Shown: piece by piece, positions 10,858 through 23,300 of the stretch | How positions within the stretch are numbered: the first letter of the stretch is position 1 | Layout: every line of letters begins with the position of its first letter | Source: Erigeron canadensis | Taxonomy: Eukaryota; Streptophyta; Magnoliopsida; Asterales; Asteraceae | Assembly (NCBI RefSeq): GCF_010389155.1 | Contig: NC_057769.1 | Coordinates: 21,638,735-21,702,734 of the forward strand | Direction of reading: 5' to 3' | Length of the DNA stretch: 64,000 bases | Notes under the pieces: model-generated | Database searches by the model: none | Seen by the model: the letters and a program-made list of their open reading frames with translations, nothing else | What the model was told of the DNA's origin: nothing | Position numbers and translations under genes: made by a program

Positions 10858-13800
10858 ATGGGCAGGGGAAAAATTGAAATTAAGAAAATAGAGAATGTAA
10901 GTACAAGACAAGTGACATTCTCAAAGAGGCGTGCTGGATTGATCAAGAAAGCACATGAACTTTCTGTTCTCTGTGATGCTGAAGTTGGGATTATTGTTTT
11001 CTCAAATACTGGCCGCCTTTATGAGTTCTGCAGTGCTAGGTATAAATTCTTGACAACACACCCTTTGCATGTGATTTTGACTTTATGTTGACTTTAATTT
11101 GAAGTTGATTTGTACAATTTATTTGGGGTTTAGGGTTTAATGTTTGTATTTTGGGGGTTTTTTATGGTTTAATTGAGATTTTCGATTTGGGGATTTTGAT
11201 TGTAAGGGTATGGTAAAGTTATTGCATGTATGTGCATTGGCCATTGGGTAATTAGTACTCTCCAATTTGATTTATTTGATTTCATCTAAATTTTGACTGA
11301 CATTGACATTTAATTTTACCTAATTAGCTTTTGGATGTATTTATTTGCATTGTAGATGGTAATCAAGAGTCCTGAAAATTGGGGCTGCTAGAGGTGTTTA
11401 TTGTGGATGTTTATGCTTTAGTTTTAAGTAATTTGGTGTTAATTGAGTTTCATACCATGGTTTTGTACATTATCACAGGCATTTATACCCGACTTCTGTT
11501 TATGTGTGATTTGGGGAATTTTTGTACAAATAGGTATAATGTAGAATGCTGGTAAAGAAACCTGTGTGTTTTTGTATCGAGTAAATATGATATACTGGTA
11601 ACAGTTGATTTAATTTGTTATAGTATATGAAGATGATCATAATGTCAATTGTTGTTTTGATCTTCATATGAGAAAGATAGGTGTGATTGTCATCTAATGT
11701 GCAACATATATTGGTCTTACTCTATATTGTATTTAAAAGATGCTCTATTTTCGCTCCATTTTGGACATGTGGGTGCAGTTTCTGTTGTTTTATTTTTCTT
11801 ATAGCTGCTATAACTTTCGCGGAAGTTCGCTTATTTGATAAATCTACACATTGGCCTTGAAATTGTCATGTCTTGTCATTTTAAAAGGAAGTCTAAAAGT
11901 ACTGGGCCGCACTTGAATGATTATATCTTTATGACCATAGAAGAATTCGATTTTCACTTTTAAGTGTCAATAAAGTTGTCTACAGTTCAAAAGTCAAGTT
12001 AATTAAGTATAGGGTGTCTAGTTAAAGAATTAAGATATTATCATACATATGATATTAGTGATGAGTCCTGTTTTCTATTGCATTTGATTAACTCATTTTT
12101 TTCACTATGTTCTATGAATGAGAAGCTGCTAAGTTTGCACTATTTTACTCTTGTTAGTTGTTCCAAAATTTATCTAAAATTCTAACACATCAGCATATAT
12201 AAAACTTATGGTAGAAATCTCTAGCTATTAACTAAACCTTATACAGTGCTAAATACTTGGCTTTGACTTTCTATGATTAAAACAGTTGCATCATCTTTAG
12301 GACAACAGAGTAGTAACTGATATTAACTTTGAAATTTTTTATATACATTTGCAGCATGAGGGGAATACTCGATCGATACAATAGGGCGACGGAGCCTTCT
12401 ACATCACAGTTGCAAGCAGAGATTGTAACATACACATTCTTACATTCTCGCATTTTAAAGCAATATATGCACTAATGCACTATTATTACGAAAACATTAT
12501 GTTACATTATATATATATAAATTTATCCATTACCTATTGTTGATTTCATGCATGACTTAATTTATTCATAGAGGCAAGAACAAGCTGAGCTAGAACTTTT
12601 GAGAAACGAAGTGAGAAGACTCAGAAATGAAAATGGGTACGTACTCATTTAGTTATCTAATTTGTGTGTTAAAGTGCCAAATCAAGATCAGTATATACAT
12701 TGTAGTGACACAAAGTCATTGCTCATAGTTGTAAGTCATTTTCTTATGTAAATAAAAATTTGAATGGAATCTCAACAATTAGTCAAAATCTTATTTTATT
12801 CCGTATGGCTAATTGTGGTCTTGATGGTGTAGGAGGTTAATGGGTAGTAATCTTGAGGGTACGACCATTCAGGAGCTGCATCAGTTAGAGCAACAACTGA
12901 ATGATGGTTTAACATCTGTCAAAGAAAAGAAGGTTTGGATCTTTTTCAAACTCCATCACCATCGTATTGGAAATTTTATGTAGTTTTTAACCGGTAAACT
13001 GTTAATTTCAGGATGCTATGCTTTTTGAAGAAATCGAGCGCTCAAATCGCAAGGTAAACTTGCAAATATAATATAGCAAACAAAAATAAACTTATATTAT
13101 GGTTTGATGGTATTCTTTTTTCTTACACGTTAACTAAATTACAATGTTTTTGCTATCCAGGAGAGAGAGCTTAATTATGAAAATGAATTTCTTCGAGGGG
13201 AAGTAAGCCTGATTATACTCTAAACTTAAAACATCAAATTTCACTTTGTATTTTAATGTTTATATAAAAGTTGAACCTTCTGTTGCAGATTGAGAAGTTA
13301 AAGCAGTTTCTCCCTTTAACTCAGCAACCGGCTCCACAGGGTTTCATTGAATACACTCCTGTTGTTGTGCCAAGTAGCAGTGCAGCTGGTCATTCAAAGG
13401 ATGAGCAGGTCAGCCCAGATACCGTGTGTTACTATGGATCCGATAACACTGATTCTGAAACAGCACTTCAGTTGAGGTATGTTTGGACTTTGTCCATCAA
13501 CCCTATTACTCTATTACTTAGGGATTGAAATGGGTGGGTCCAGCTAGTTGGTTAACAGCTTAAAATCTGTACCGGCCAATTTTGTAAGTGTAGATGCTGG
13601 AGTCGACACAACCCCTTTTGTGTAGAATCTTCAAATTTATTTTGGTTGGTTTTTCACATATGACTTGGGGGCTTATGCGCAATAAATTGGCTTTAGACAC
13701 CTTATGATCTGAATGACCCATTTGACCTTTTTCCTTTGTTACTTGTAAGTAGTTTTTGTTATATCAATTTGACCCTTCAGGAAGATAAAACGCATGACGA

Positions 13801-14250
13801 CCTGTTAATTTGTAAAAGGGCCAAAATGGTTTCGGTTAAGACCAATATATTATTCATATTCTTGTCAAACCAAAAACACCTTTTGAACCAAAATTTTCAA
13901 AAATGTCAAACGCATAAGTACTATAGATTGGTAAAATGGTGACAGGTTGAAATGGGGTCAACATAGACCTCAGTATCTTTTTTTTTTTTGGGTGACAGCC
14001 GACCCGTTTGGCCTGTTTTTCTTGTAGCTAGTCTTTTTACTACTTAAAAATCAGACTTAACTCGAAATACGCTTGCCAAATACTGTCACAGTTCGGCTGA
14101 CTAGTTAATCGAAAGATGATTTTGCTCTAACTGATAATATTATTGACATTTGATTTCAGGCTACCCTGTGGTGACCACTCAAAAAAGGAGATGTTGCCAA
14201 AAAGAGAAACTAATTCAAGTAGCTGCGCAAGTGACGAGATGGAGCAATGA
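10858..14250 (+). CDS. MIKC-type MADS-box transcription factor, AGL15/AGL18-like
   Basis: Eight exons: 10858-11039, 12355-12424, 12572-12636, 12833-12932, 13012-13053, 13161-13202, 13289-13476 and 14160-14250, all GT/AG and in phase. They give 259 residues, the usual size for this clade. Residues 1-60 form the MADS domain (starts [19 protein letters not shown], then [20 protein letters not shown]). A K-box coiled coil follows from about 85 to 170. The C-terminal LQLRL at residues 227-231 is an LxLxL (EAR-type) motif, as in AGL15 relatives that recruit co-repressors; it is split by the last intron. The ATG at 10,858 is chosen because MGRGK is the invariant MADS start; the frame is open a few codons upstream but without an ATG. 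The 1.3-kb first intron is typical of MIKC genes and often regulatory. Nuclear role in floral timing or embryogenesis is inferred from the family. Confidence 0.93.
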
Positions 14251-14874
14251 CCATTGAGAGATATTCATTTGATTGATGTTGGAAGTTTTGTTAAAATTAG
14301 GATTAAACCTTCTTTATTCTAACATTCATTTGAAAACATTGTGCTTCTACTTTAGCAAGAATTTAACGAATCGAGTTACATTGACATTTTTGAGAAAATG
14401 AAAATTGAAATTGGATGGGAAGTGAACATCTTGTGTCACAATTTGCTTGTTCAGGATAGTTTAAACGTTTTGAACTAACAGAAATATGTTAGATCAATGT
14501 TTCTAAGTGTCAAAACTATATTTCAACTAGTTTATAGTTTATATATTATGTGTATGTATATACATTGATTACATTAATTACTCTTAGGGGTTTGAAGCTG
14601 TTTGATTTGTGGAGGGTATGGTAGCTTTTTGGAGTTTGGGAAATTTTGATTCTTTGGTTTACGAATACCTGTCGAATGGGTCTATCTATTTTGCATTTTG
14701 TTAACTATTTCTGGCTCTTCTGATATACTCGTAGTTCATAAATAGGAGGATTAGGTGCTTGTGTCGTTGGTGCAAAAGGTTCCGGTCTCATTTTATACTT
14801 AAAAAGGGTTTTGGGTTGGGAGGGTGGGGTGCGGGAGGGGGTTCTTTTCTGTCAATACATTATGCAATTCACTT
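14251..14874 (+). other. 3' UTR and downstream flank of the MADS-box gene
   Basis: Begins right after the stop. It has T-rich sequence and AATAAA-like hexamers but no second reading frame. The polyadenylation site was not fixed. A G-rich patch (GGGTTGGGAGGGTGGGGTGC, near 14,813-14,832) lies near its end. Confidence 0.5.
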
Positions 14875-14932
14875 AAGTTAATTTTATTGCGCCGTTCAAA
14901 AAAAAAAAAAAAAAAAAAGTTAATTTTATTGC
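14875..14932 (+). mobile_element. Extremely 5'-truncated retro-insertion: 7 bp plus poly(A), 16-bp TSD
   Basis: AAGTTAATTTTATTGC at 14,875-14,890 is repeated exactly at 14,917-14,932. Between the copies lie only GCCGTTC and a run of about 20 A. A long TSD plus poly(A) is the mark of LINE-type target-primed reverse transcription; GCCGTTC would be the last 7 bases of a LINE or SINE RNA. Confidence 0.8.
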
Positions 14933-15247
14933 AAAAAGAAACTCAATTTTTTATTGGCCGACTATAAATTCTGCAAGAATATCAAGGTTTTCATAAAAAT
15001 TTTCAATTCTTGCGATAGCAATGTTAATTAATTATGTGTGTGTGGGTGGAGAGTCTTCATATGATACATTGTTTTATATTGACATTATCTAGTACAAACA
15101 ATAAAAGGGAATTTTGGTTCTTGGTATTTTTGCTTTTTATACAAAAAAAAAAAATTTATTTTATCTGGTCTTTGGTAATTCAAAATTTATTATTATTTTT
15201 TGGTGTTTGTTAGACATATTTGTATCGACTATCTACAGTAAATTTCA
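14933..15247. other. AT-rich intergenic DNA
   Basis: Short AT-rich spacer between the retro-insertion and the Stowaway MITE. Nothing else recognised. Confidence 0.5.
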
Positions 15248-15249
15248 TA

Positions 15250-15462
15250 CTCCCTCCGTCCTATTTTAGTTGTTATGTTGACTAACTTTGATTGTAAATA
15301 ACTTTGTTTGTGTCATGTAACATTTGACATAAAATATATGAATGGATTAAGTTTTTAATGTACTTTTCGTTCATATAAGTTTCATCAAGTACTATATAGT
15401 ACAAACAAAGTTATTTATGGTCAAAGTTAGTCAACATGACAACTAAAATGAGATGGAGAGAG
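15250..15462. mobile_element. Stowaway-type MITE (Tc1/mariner)
   Basis: A 213-bp element with about 60-bp inverted ends, flanked by TA at 15,248-15,249 and 15,463-15,464. The left end begins CTCCCTCCGTCC, the classic Stowaway terminus. The right end in inverse reads CTCTCTCCATCTCATTTTAG. Inner parts of the arms (GTTGACTAACTTTG and AAATAACTTTGTTT) match almost exactly. No coding capacity. Confidence 0.92.
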
Positions 15463-15495
15463 TATTATTGAATATTTGTTTCAACCAACACGTGC

Positions 15496-15591
15496 TCATC
15501 AGTTTACAAGTATACATCTTCTAACCCACTTTGTATATTATGTTCATCAATTTACAAAGATATATCTTCTAACCCACTTTGTATATTATTA
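15496..15591 (+). repeat. 48-bp tandem duplication
   Basis: Two copies begin at 15,496 and 15,544. They share TCATCA.TTTACAA, TATATCTTCT-like sequence and CTAACCCACTTTGTATATTA, with a few substitutions. Confidence 0.8.
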
Positions 15592-16332
15592 GCATGATAA
15601 TTTTAATCCGTATATCTTAGGAACATTAATATTTTATGGGTAGTGATTTTTACACGGAATTTTTTGATTCTTACACGGAAATTTTATATGATTGGACATT
15701 AATACCCTTAGACGACATAGGAAGAATAAACCTTTTTCCTCTGCATATATAAACTAACTACAAAAGTTTATACACTGATAAATACTAAGTTTTTTCTTTC
15801 CAACCAATAACAACCCACACAAATCTTATCATAAGCATGAAAAGTCGTTGCAATGTAAATCTTTTATACATTGAGTTATACAACATAATTATTAGTCTCC
15901 TGACTTAATGAGGCTTAAAGCTTTTAGATTAGGTCACTTGACATACGGTAACACAACAAAATTACCCGTTTCAAAATGTATGGGTTGGATCGGGTTGGGT
16001 GATGGATCCAAACGAGTCGGGTCATAACGGGTAATTTTGAAAATGGGTCAAAATGGACCGGGTCAAAATGGATTCGGGTCAAAACGGACCCGGGTCGAAA
16101 CAAGTTATTATTTATCAATGACTAAAAAGAACAAGGACTTGTTTATTTTTGTAGGAAAATCTTTTGCCATTAAAAATTCTATCCTAAATATAAAAAACAT
16201 ATCATGTAAGATGATAAAGTTGTATGGATTGGATGAATCGGTCACGAGTCCGTAATCAAAATATATAATTTTTTTATATTTATTATACTCCATAAGTTTG
16301 TAGTATATATGTATAATATAAATTTATGAGAA

Positions 16333-16680
16333 GTGATTAATTCTCCTAGCTACGCTTCGGGGGTACAAGGTATTATTTTCATCACTTGTTGGTGCTTATG
16401 GCTGGCTCGAAACGAAAAGAAGTTCGCTAACGGGAAGGTAAATGTCGATAAGATTTTTCAAGACATCAAGATCTTAGGCTTTTTCTGGTATAGGAATAGA
16501 ACCAAGTTCCATTCAATTACGTAGGACGATTGGTGTACTATTGAATGATGCCATGTGGAAAAATCAGGGGGCAAGATTAAGAAAGAGAATTAGTGGATAA
16601 CACATGTCATCTTGTTAAGGTGTTAACTATTTAGTTAGAAAGATTTATCATTTTCCTAAATTTATTCCTACAAATAAAAA
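16333..16680 (+). mobile_element. LINE 3'-end fragment inside the Mutator-like element
   Basis: The plus strand reads GIIFITCWCLWLARNEKKFA, then NRTKFHSIT and a stop. This is the standard C-terminus of plant LINE ORF2 after the zf-RVT domain. Only this end and a short 3' UTR remain. It was either captured by the Mutator-like element or inserted into it. Confidence 0.75.
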
Positions 16681-16904
16681 AAAAAGCCAGCTAAGTTACA
16701 CGTATTCTGCCTTAAAAAAAAGGTTACACGTATTATATGCCTTTTATTGATATTAATAGTGGTGTAAACAATAAATCTCACTTCTCTCTCTCAATTCTTA
16801 AATTTACTTTTATCTTTTTTCCTTTTATTACACAACGAAAGCAAGCATAAATTTCGTTGCCTTTTAATTTGTTTCAATTTGATTTCGACATCTAACTGAA
16901 TAGT

Positions 16905-17180
16905 GGTCGAAAGTTGGTTCTAACGCTAGTTGTTTGAGGGTGGTTGTGACGGCGAAGCTGGTGGTAGGTTGTGGCGTTGTGCTCGTGGAGGCCGGAAGTT
17001 GGTTGTAACACCGGTGGTTCGAGGGTGGTTGTAACAGAGAAGGTGGCGGTAGGTGGTGGTCGGAAGTTGGTTTTAATTCCAGGGTGACCGTGACAGCGAA
17101 AATGGCGGTGGGTGACTAGGTGGTCGTCGGAGGTTTGTTGTAATTCGAGGTGGTTGTGACCGAAGTTGGTTGTAACATCA
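16905..17180 (+). repeat. Degenerate GTGG-rich minisatellite
   Basis: Variants of GGAAGTTGGTTGTAAC recur at roughly 50-80 bp spacing, with GAGGGTGGTTGTGACGGCGAA-type spacers. The G-rich strand stands out sharply from the AT-rich surroundings. Units are divergent, so period and copy number are approximate (about four). Confidence 0.6.
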
Positions 17181-18096
17181 GTTAGTTTAATTGAGTTTGG
17201 GCGAATATTAAACCGTACTCTTCTAATCTTCCGCCCAATTTGACCCGTTTCAAAATTGAAGATGAAGCATTATTATCCATTCTCACCCGTTACAATCTAA
17301 ACCATCACCCAAAATCACCCAAAATCACCCAAACAATTAAGAATGTCACCCAATATAACCCATATGTAAGAGTTTGGGCGGAAGTTGCCGGCTTTAAGTA
17401 TAGATTAGGTCACATGACTTAATGGGTATTGATTCTTCCTTGTAAATGTCTAGTTTTTGATACTGATAGGACATGAATCTTATATTTCGGAATGCAGAGT
17501 GTTGTTGTATGGTGACTAAAGTTGGAATGGGTCGTATAGATGTAACAAGAATTGACAGTGTGCAATTTTTTATTTTGTATTATATGTACATATCATCATA
17601 TATTGATAATATATCAATATATACAATCACCTTTTGAGAAAAATAAAAAAAAGAAAATAGACCGAGCTCAACGAGCTCTTCCAATAGGTTATTGTGATGC
17701 ATCAATTTTGAGTCAAGCTTCTTATTAATGGCGGAGAAAAGGGTTTTTTCTTCCTTTTTAATCTAAGGGTATTATTGTCCAATTATATAAAATTTCCGTG
17801 TATGAATTAAAAGGTTCCGTTTAAAAACCATATTTTATATATCCATCTTGTACTATAGTGTAACAAAACTATTGTAGTTGTACTACAGAGTACACACGAT
17901 TATGTCTTCGTCAAATACCCCTAACTACAAACACCCCCTTGACTTTCTACTCATATGTTTTCCCTCCTTTAACATTAATATGAAGTCATCAATAAAACGC
18001 TGGCAGATATGAGTTATTAAATTCATCATCAGAATATTCCCTCCCTCTCTCTTTTGAGAAAAATTACTAATTTAAACATTTCAATCGTTTTAGTTT

Positions 18097-18227
18097 GGGA
18101 AGTGATATTAGTACCACTACTTTTGATAGATTTACTACAACTATGCATTACTGACTTATACAGTCAGCTGTAAAACTTGTATGTTGTGATAAATATATCA
18201 AAAATAGCGGTACGAATATCACCTCCC
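18097..18227. mobile_element. 131-bp MITE with perfect 9-bp TSD (Mutator-like)
   Basis: Flanked by TTTTAGTTT at 18,088-18,096 and 18,228-18,236. The left end reads GGGAAGTGATATTAGTACCA and the right end in inverse reads GGGAGGTGATATTCGTACCG. Inverted similarity runs about 45 bp into each side, leaving a short core. Confidence 0.88.
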
Positions 18228-18699
18228 TTTTAGTTTTGTAGTATAAAACACATTTATAAATATCATAATAACACTGTTATTGTAACTTTAACTCACTTGA
18301 TAAAAATTCATATTTCATGAAAAAAAATTGATGACTAAAGTTTTAGCCTTGAAGAAATTAGAAAAATTTAAGAAATTTCAAGAACAAGTGGAGAAATATA
18401 TATTTAACCTTCAAAATAAAAAGTAATAAAACTTGTTATTACTTAAATGATGTATCCCACATCAAAAATCAAATAAACCTACGCTAATGATGTACGCAAC
18501 TTAATCAGTATATACGATGGCTATTTCCGATCCTTCCTCCCTCATTCCAAAATGTTTTAGCTTTTTTATTAAGTTAACTTTTATTCATAAAGCCAACACC
18601 ACCAAATAGTGGTGTGGCAAACCATACAAACGAGTTACATCAAAATAAAATTACACCAATTGTTCCACTCTACCGAACAATGTTTCCTTCTATTTTTAT

Positions 18700-19060
18700 A
18701 CCAAAGAAAGCCTATCAATCTAATATCATGAAAAATCCTTACCGTATTAATCACCAACACGTGACAAAAACAATACCCTTAATCACCTCTTTTACTTCCT
18801 TTCCAAAACTTCCGTGCTCATAAAATTCAAAGATGTCTTTGGTTGAAAACAAAAAAATAGGTGTCATCCTACACGATATACTGACTTTATACCAAATCTC
18901 CATTGATACAACACATTCACAAAACAAATTTTCAATAGATTCCTCCACTTGTTCGCATAAACTACCATTTCCAGCCTCGAAAACATAGTTCTTTTTGAAA
19001 TCCGGGTTTCTTTTACATGTGAGACTTTATTGGAACATGCAAATCCCATTTGTACCATAT
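18700..19060 (-). mobile_element. LINE remnant, zf-RVT to C-terminus, minus strand
   Basis: On the minus strand, 18,948 down to 18,751 reads EESIENLFCECVVSMEIWYK, then IFLFSTKDIFEFYEHGSFGK and GIVFVTCW. This is the zf-RVT cysteine-rich end of a plant LINE; the final GIVFVTCW is the same motif as in the fragment at 16,333. The copy is broken by stops just after that motif and by a frame change upstream. Confidence 0.75.
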
Positions 19061-20379
19061 AAAATTAACCTAACAACCCTTTAGTTAAAACTGATAACGT
19101 TATACGAATAAAGATGACTGTAATTAGTGGTACATTACACATTTTGTCAATGAAAATGTCCTTAGGTGATGAACAGTATAAAGAGGCAGTTATTGCATAT
19201 TTCTTAAACTTGGAGGTAGTGGACTGAAAATAAAAGTGTTACGATGAGGTAGGACAGTCATGGTGTACTAACGAAAATGAAGGTATTGTAAAATGTACTA
19301 ACAAGTTGGACAATGTACTACAAAGCTTTCTCATCTCATGGTCTATTAATAACAACTTCTAATGTATGATTTTATATCTTACTTAACTGGTAATCAACCA
19401 ATCTTATATCTGAACGCCTTTGACCGCGGATTGGCTAACATTTTTTCTTTTAATGTTCAACGAAGATTAATATCCGGCTGCTTGAGGTTACTCAATTTCG
19501 AAAGACACCTAAGATTAGCAACATTGATGCTTGAAAGTTAAGGTAAAACTAAGTTATAGATGGAGATGTAAGGGTAGACAGGGACGAGATAGAGCCCGTA
19601 AAAGATTACTCAATACGTGGGTCAGTATTGCTGTCTTTTTCGTGCACTGCCTCTTCCCTGGCTATCCTTTTTTCTCTCTATATACGTGTCATCATAGTTA
19701 TATTTTATGCTATATTTTGTGCATCATGTAGAACATATGTATTTTCTTTAATGATATTACATCTTATAGAATATTAAAATGTGTATACAGATATAAGAAT
19801 GTTAAACAATGTTCACATGATGACATCATATGTGTCAAGATATCAAAATGTTCTTGAATACAGTAGTTGTAATATAGGAAGTTACTTAAAAATGTTGCAA
19901 GTTAAGGGCCAAGTAATAATTTTTATAATTAACTAACATTGAACCATCCTTGCCTTGATAGCTACCATCTCAGCAATGAGTACGACATCATCGACACTGG
20001 TGCATTACTTTGTAGAACTTGCAGAAGATTCGCCATTCACTTGCTCATTGTACTTCTACAAATACAACTATATATAAGTTTTTCCGTTTCAATATGAAAG
20101 TGATTAAGTGAACATTTAAGAATCAATGCATTAGACCATTTCAATGTTTATAATTCAATCCAAACCAATCCAACCCCAACCCATTATGGCATTAACCAGC
20201 CTGCTCATCCTGTCGAATCTACGTTTTCTACAATATTAAACCACGTACTAGGGCCGGTTGTTACCACGTACGTAACATAACTGCGCGCCCATGGTTCTAT
20301 TTCTTGACCATAAGTAACAACCAGAAAGAGACAAAAGAAATGTGATTTTAAAGGAACATAAAATAGTTATAATCTTCAA
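19061..20379. other. AT-rich intergenic DNA, nothing recognised
   Basis: No credible reading frame, repeat end or RNA gene was seen on either strand. Confidence 0.5.
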
Positions 20380-23300
20380 TTATAAATAATACTGAAGCTG
20401 TAAGTCAAATGAATTTTGTACTTTAGTTTGATTTGTAGACCTGCCTTTGCCATGGAAACAAAAGTGAAGTTTACTATCTATGCCAGCCTTATATTTACCA
20501 ACGCGCCAGCCTGCACCAGAACTAAAAACCTCCTGGCCTATATTTCCGCTGTCCTTAACCATGGCCACCGGCACACAATCTATAAGAACCAAAGTTATCC
20601 AACCCAATCCCCGATTTCCCAGCCAAGACTTTAGAAGGAAACAAAGAACAAGGACCCGACAGATGACAGAAAGCGTTAGAGGGAAAAATTAAACTTGATT
20701 AGAATAAACGTTAATGACCCTAATAAACTGTATAAGAAAATCAAAAAGACAAGATAACCCATTGAACAGACTGCAAATAACTTTGCCCAAAGTAATTTGG
20801 GTAAAGTATCAACTAAGACCATTGCAACCTAATTACCCAAGAAATGACAGGAACCAGAGCACAATAATAAAAATACCAGCCCCATCACCAATATAAATGT
20901 GAAGACTTCCCGCATTTTATTACACTAATTAGTTACAGTATATGATAATTTGACAGACTTTGACTCTCAGTTTTGACTCCAATCGACCGTCTACAACAAT
21001 CTGATATATTAAACTCGATAAATAGCATCACAAATTACTCTGCCCATCTTCCTCTTGTAACATCAAACCATACAACCCATCCCACCTCACAAAAACTATC
21101 ACTCAAGAAAAGAAATGAAATGACTTCAAAAGCAAAAGTGCAGTTAAACTCGCAATCACACCCCATATATGATAAGTGCTAACCCACCCAATCACTCAAA
21201 TATACCGTTTACAGACTCAGAGAACCTTTACTTTCCCGTATTGTGATATTTCAGATTTTCATTTGCATCAACCAAAAGTTCCCTATTTCTCGATCCCAGA
21301 ATTTCTTGGGCCAGAAAATACTTTATGACTACTTGGAGCAAAATCCAGTGTGCTCCAACAGACCTCACATGGTTTAACCATTTCCTTTTTTTTTATCATT
21401 GTGTAATTAACCTGCTTGAAAAAGCCTTGATGATTCTCTTTTCTAGTCGCAGATTCCTTACACTAGCAGGGCTAAACATAAGCCTAAGTAGTCTGAAAAC
21501 ATATTCAATTTATTGCTTATGTAACACCTCAATGGACACAGCTTTCTGTTGAAACTGCCTCATATTTCTTTCCTGTCACATTAATTATTACCACGTGCAT
21601 ATGAAATTGGACGGGTTTTATTCATTTTGATGAAGTGACAGCAATATGTCTGTTTGGCGTGGCAAGCAGTTCTTATTCTAAACGTAAACACATAACTAGT
21701 TCATTTGAAAGTCCCACAAGAAACTCGTTATAAAAACACGTCCTAGAACAGGATCCATACAAAAGACATCCTAGATTACAGATCTCAGCAAAATATACAT
21801 TACAAACCAGAAAAAATATATAAAATACATATAAACAACTTCAATAAGATAATTGTTAAAGAACACTTGAATTTTCGGCAACCATATAAAAGAATACATA
21901 AACACAGAACATAACACATCACAAACCTGGCTTGTTGCAGCAACACTAAAGCACTCTTAGATCTCAGCAGTAAAACAAGGTAAATAGCATGGGAGATGTA
22001 CCATCAAGGTATCTACCCAGTACCCACACAAGATTGAGATGAGTCAGTCAAATGGTTGAACTTTGATTAGCAGCCATCTAAGGTAGAAGGCATGACTATA
22101 CAAATAGCAAGGGTAGAAAAACCATAACAATAAACATTGCTGCCAATAAACATTTGATAATTACAAATGCATATAGAATAAAAGTTACTTAAATACTATG
22201 AAAAGGTGAAAAGACAAAGACAATCGCTACCATCTATGTTTGTATATCCATCAAGTTTCCTTCATATCACTAAACAAACATGTTATTTAGTAGTTAATGG
22301 ATATCAAATAGTAAAAAATGGTATGTGGCTTCAATTACATACTGTATTAAACTGTGTCAATAGGTAATCCACTACAGAACACATCAATGTATGCTTAAAG
22401 TTTATATAAAAAGATTGAACTAATGAGACTTTGGAAAAATACAAAGGCAGAGTTACCGTTTGACGTTTGATTAAGCATGTAGACCAACCCATTTGTGTTC
22501 TATGAATATGCTCCTTGTAAAACTCCAACAGTTCATCTTTTAGCATGCTTAAGCACGGGGTTTTATCCCAATTTGACAATTGAACATTTATCAAATTGAA
22601 GATAATAATTATTAATCGATAATGACAGAGGATAGGCAAGTAAAATCACAGGGTACCATGTCAAAATCAGCAAAGATATAAAAGAGAAGATGGGCATGCC
22701 TCTAGCCCACAATCTAAGAATCCTCATATCTATATTTGTTTGATGCAACTATCAAAACAAAGATGATGGTAATGGGAAGGCAGATGTGTAAGCGGATTTA
22801 AAAATGAACAACAAGGGATTAGAAAGTTAATCAGACGGTTATCTAAAATTAGACATTAAATGGCTAAGCACAGGCAGTTGAATTTGCACCAACAATATAT
22901 ATATATATATATAGACAAATGTTATATAATATCCACCCAGCAAAGAAGAGATTTGTTGAAATTTGTATAGTGAACCTTGAATGGCATCATGTTTTTTTTT
23001 TTTTTTTCCCATCACATCTGTCAGACAACCAAGTAACCATGCCAGGACCCATTAGGTGGACTGGCAACGATCCTCTACTGAGCCATGGTCAAGACCATAA
23101 GGCTCGGTTAATCACGCTCTGGCTACATGGTTATGTTTTATCAACCAGACATGGGTTTCTGTCTTTATAGAAACCAAGGATACAGAGGTACGAGCCTATA
23201 GAAGTATAGAACAGATCCTGTACAAAGTAAGGGCGTAATGGCATCATATTTGTCATCATTATCCGTCTTAAAAATGTTACAAATGACGTGTTTATGAGCT

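Larger units (their letters stand above)
15638..17829. mobile_element. Non-autonomous Mutator-like element (2.19 kb) with perfect 9-bp TSD
   Basis: Flanked by ATATTTTAT at 15,629-15,637 and 17,830-17,838. The terminal inverted repeats are about 100 bp. The left starts GGGTAGTGATTTTTACACGG and the right, in inverse, starts GGTTTTTAAACGG. Both then share TACACGGAAATTTTATAT, ATTGGACA and AATACCCTTAGA. No transposase frame is present. The interior holds a LINE 3' fragment, short GGGTCAAAA repeats near 16,020-16,100, a GTGG-rich minisatellite, and a direct pair of TTAGATTAGGTCAC near 15,927 and 17,401. A 9-bp TSD with long TIRs is diagnostic for Mutator-like elements. Confidence 0.85.
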
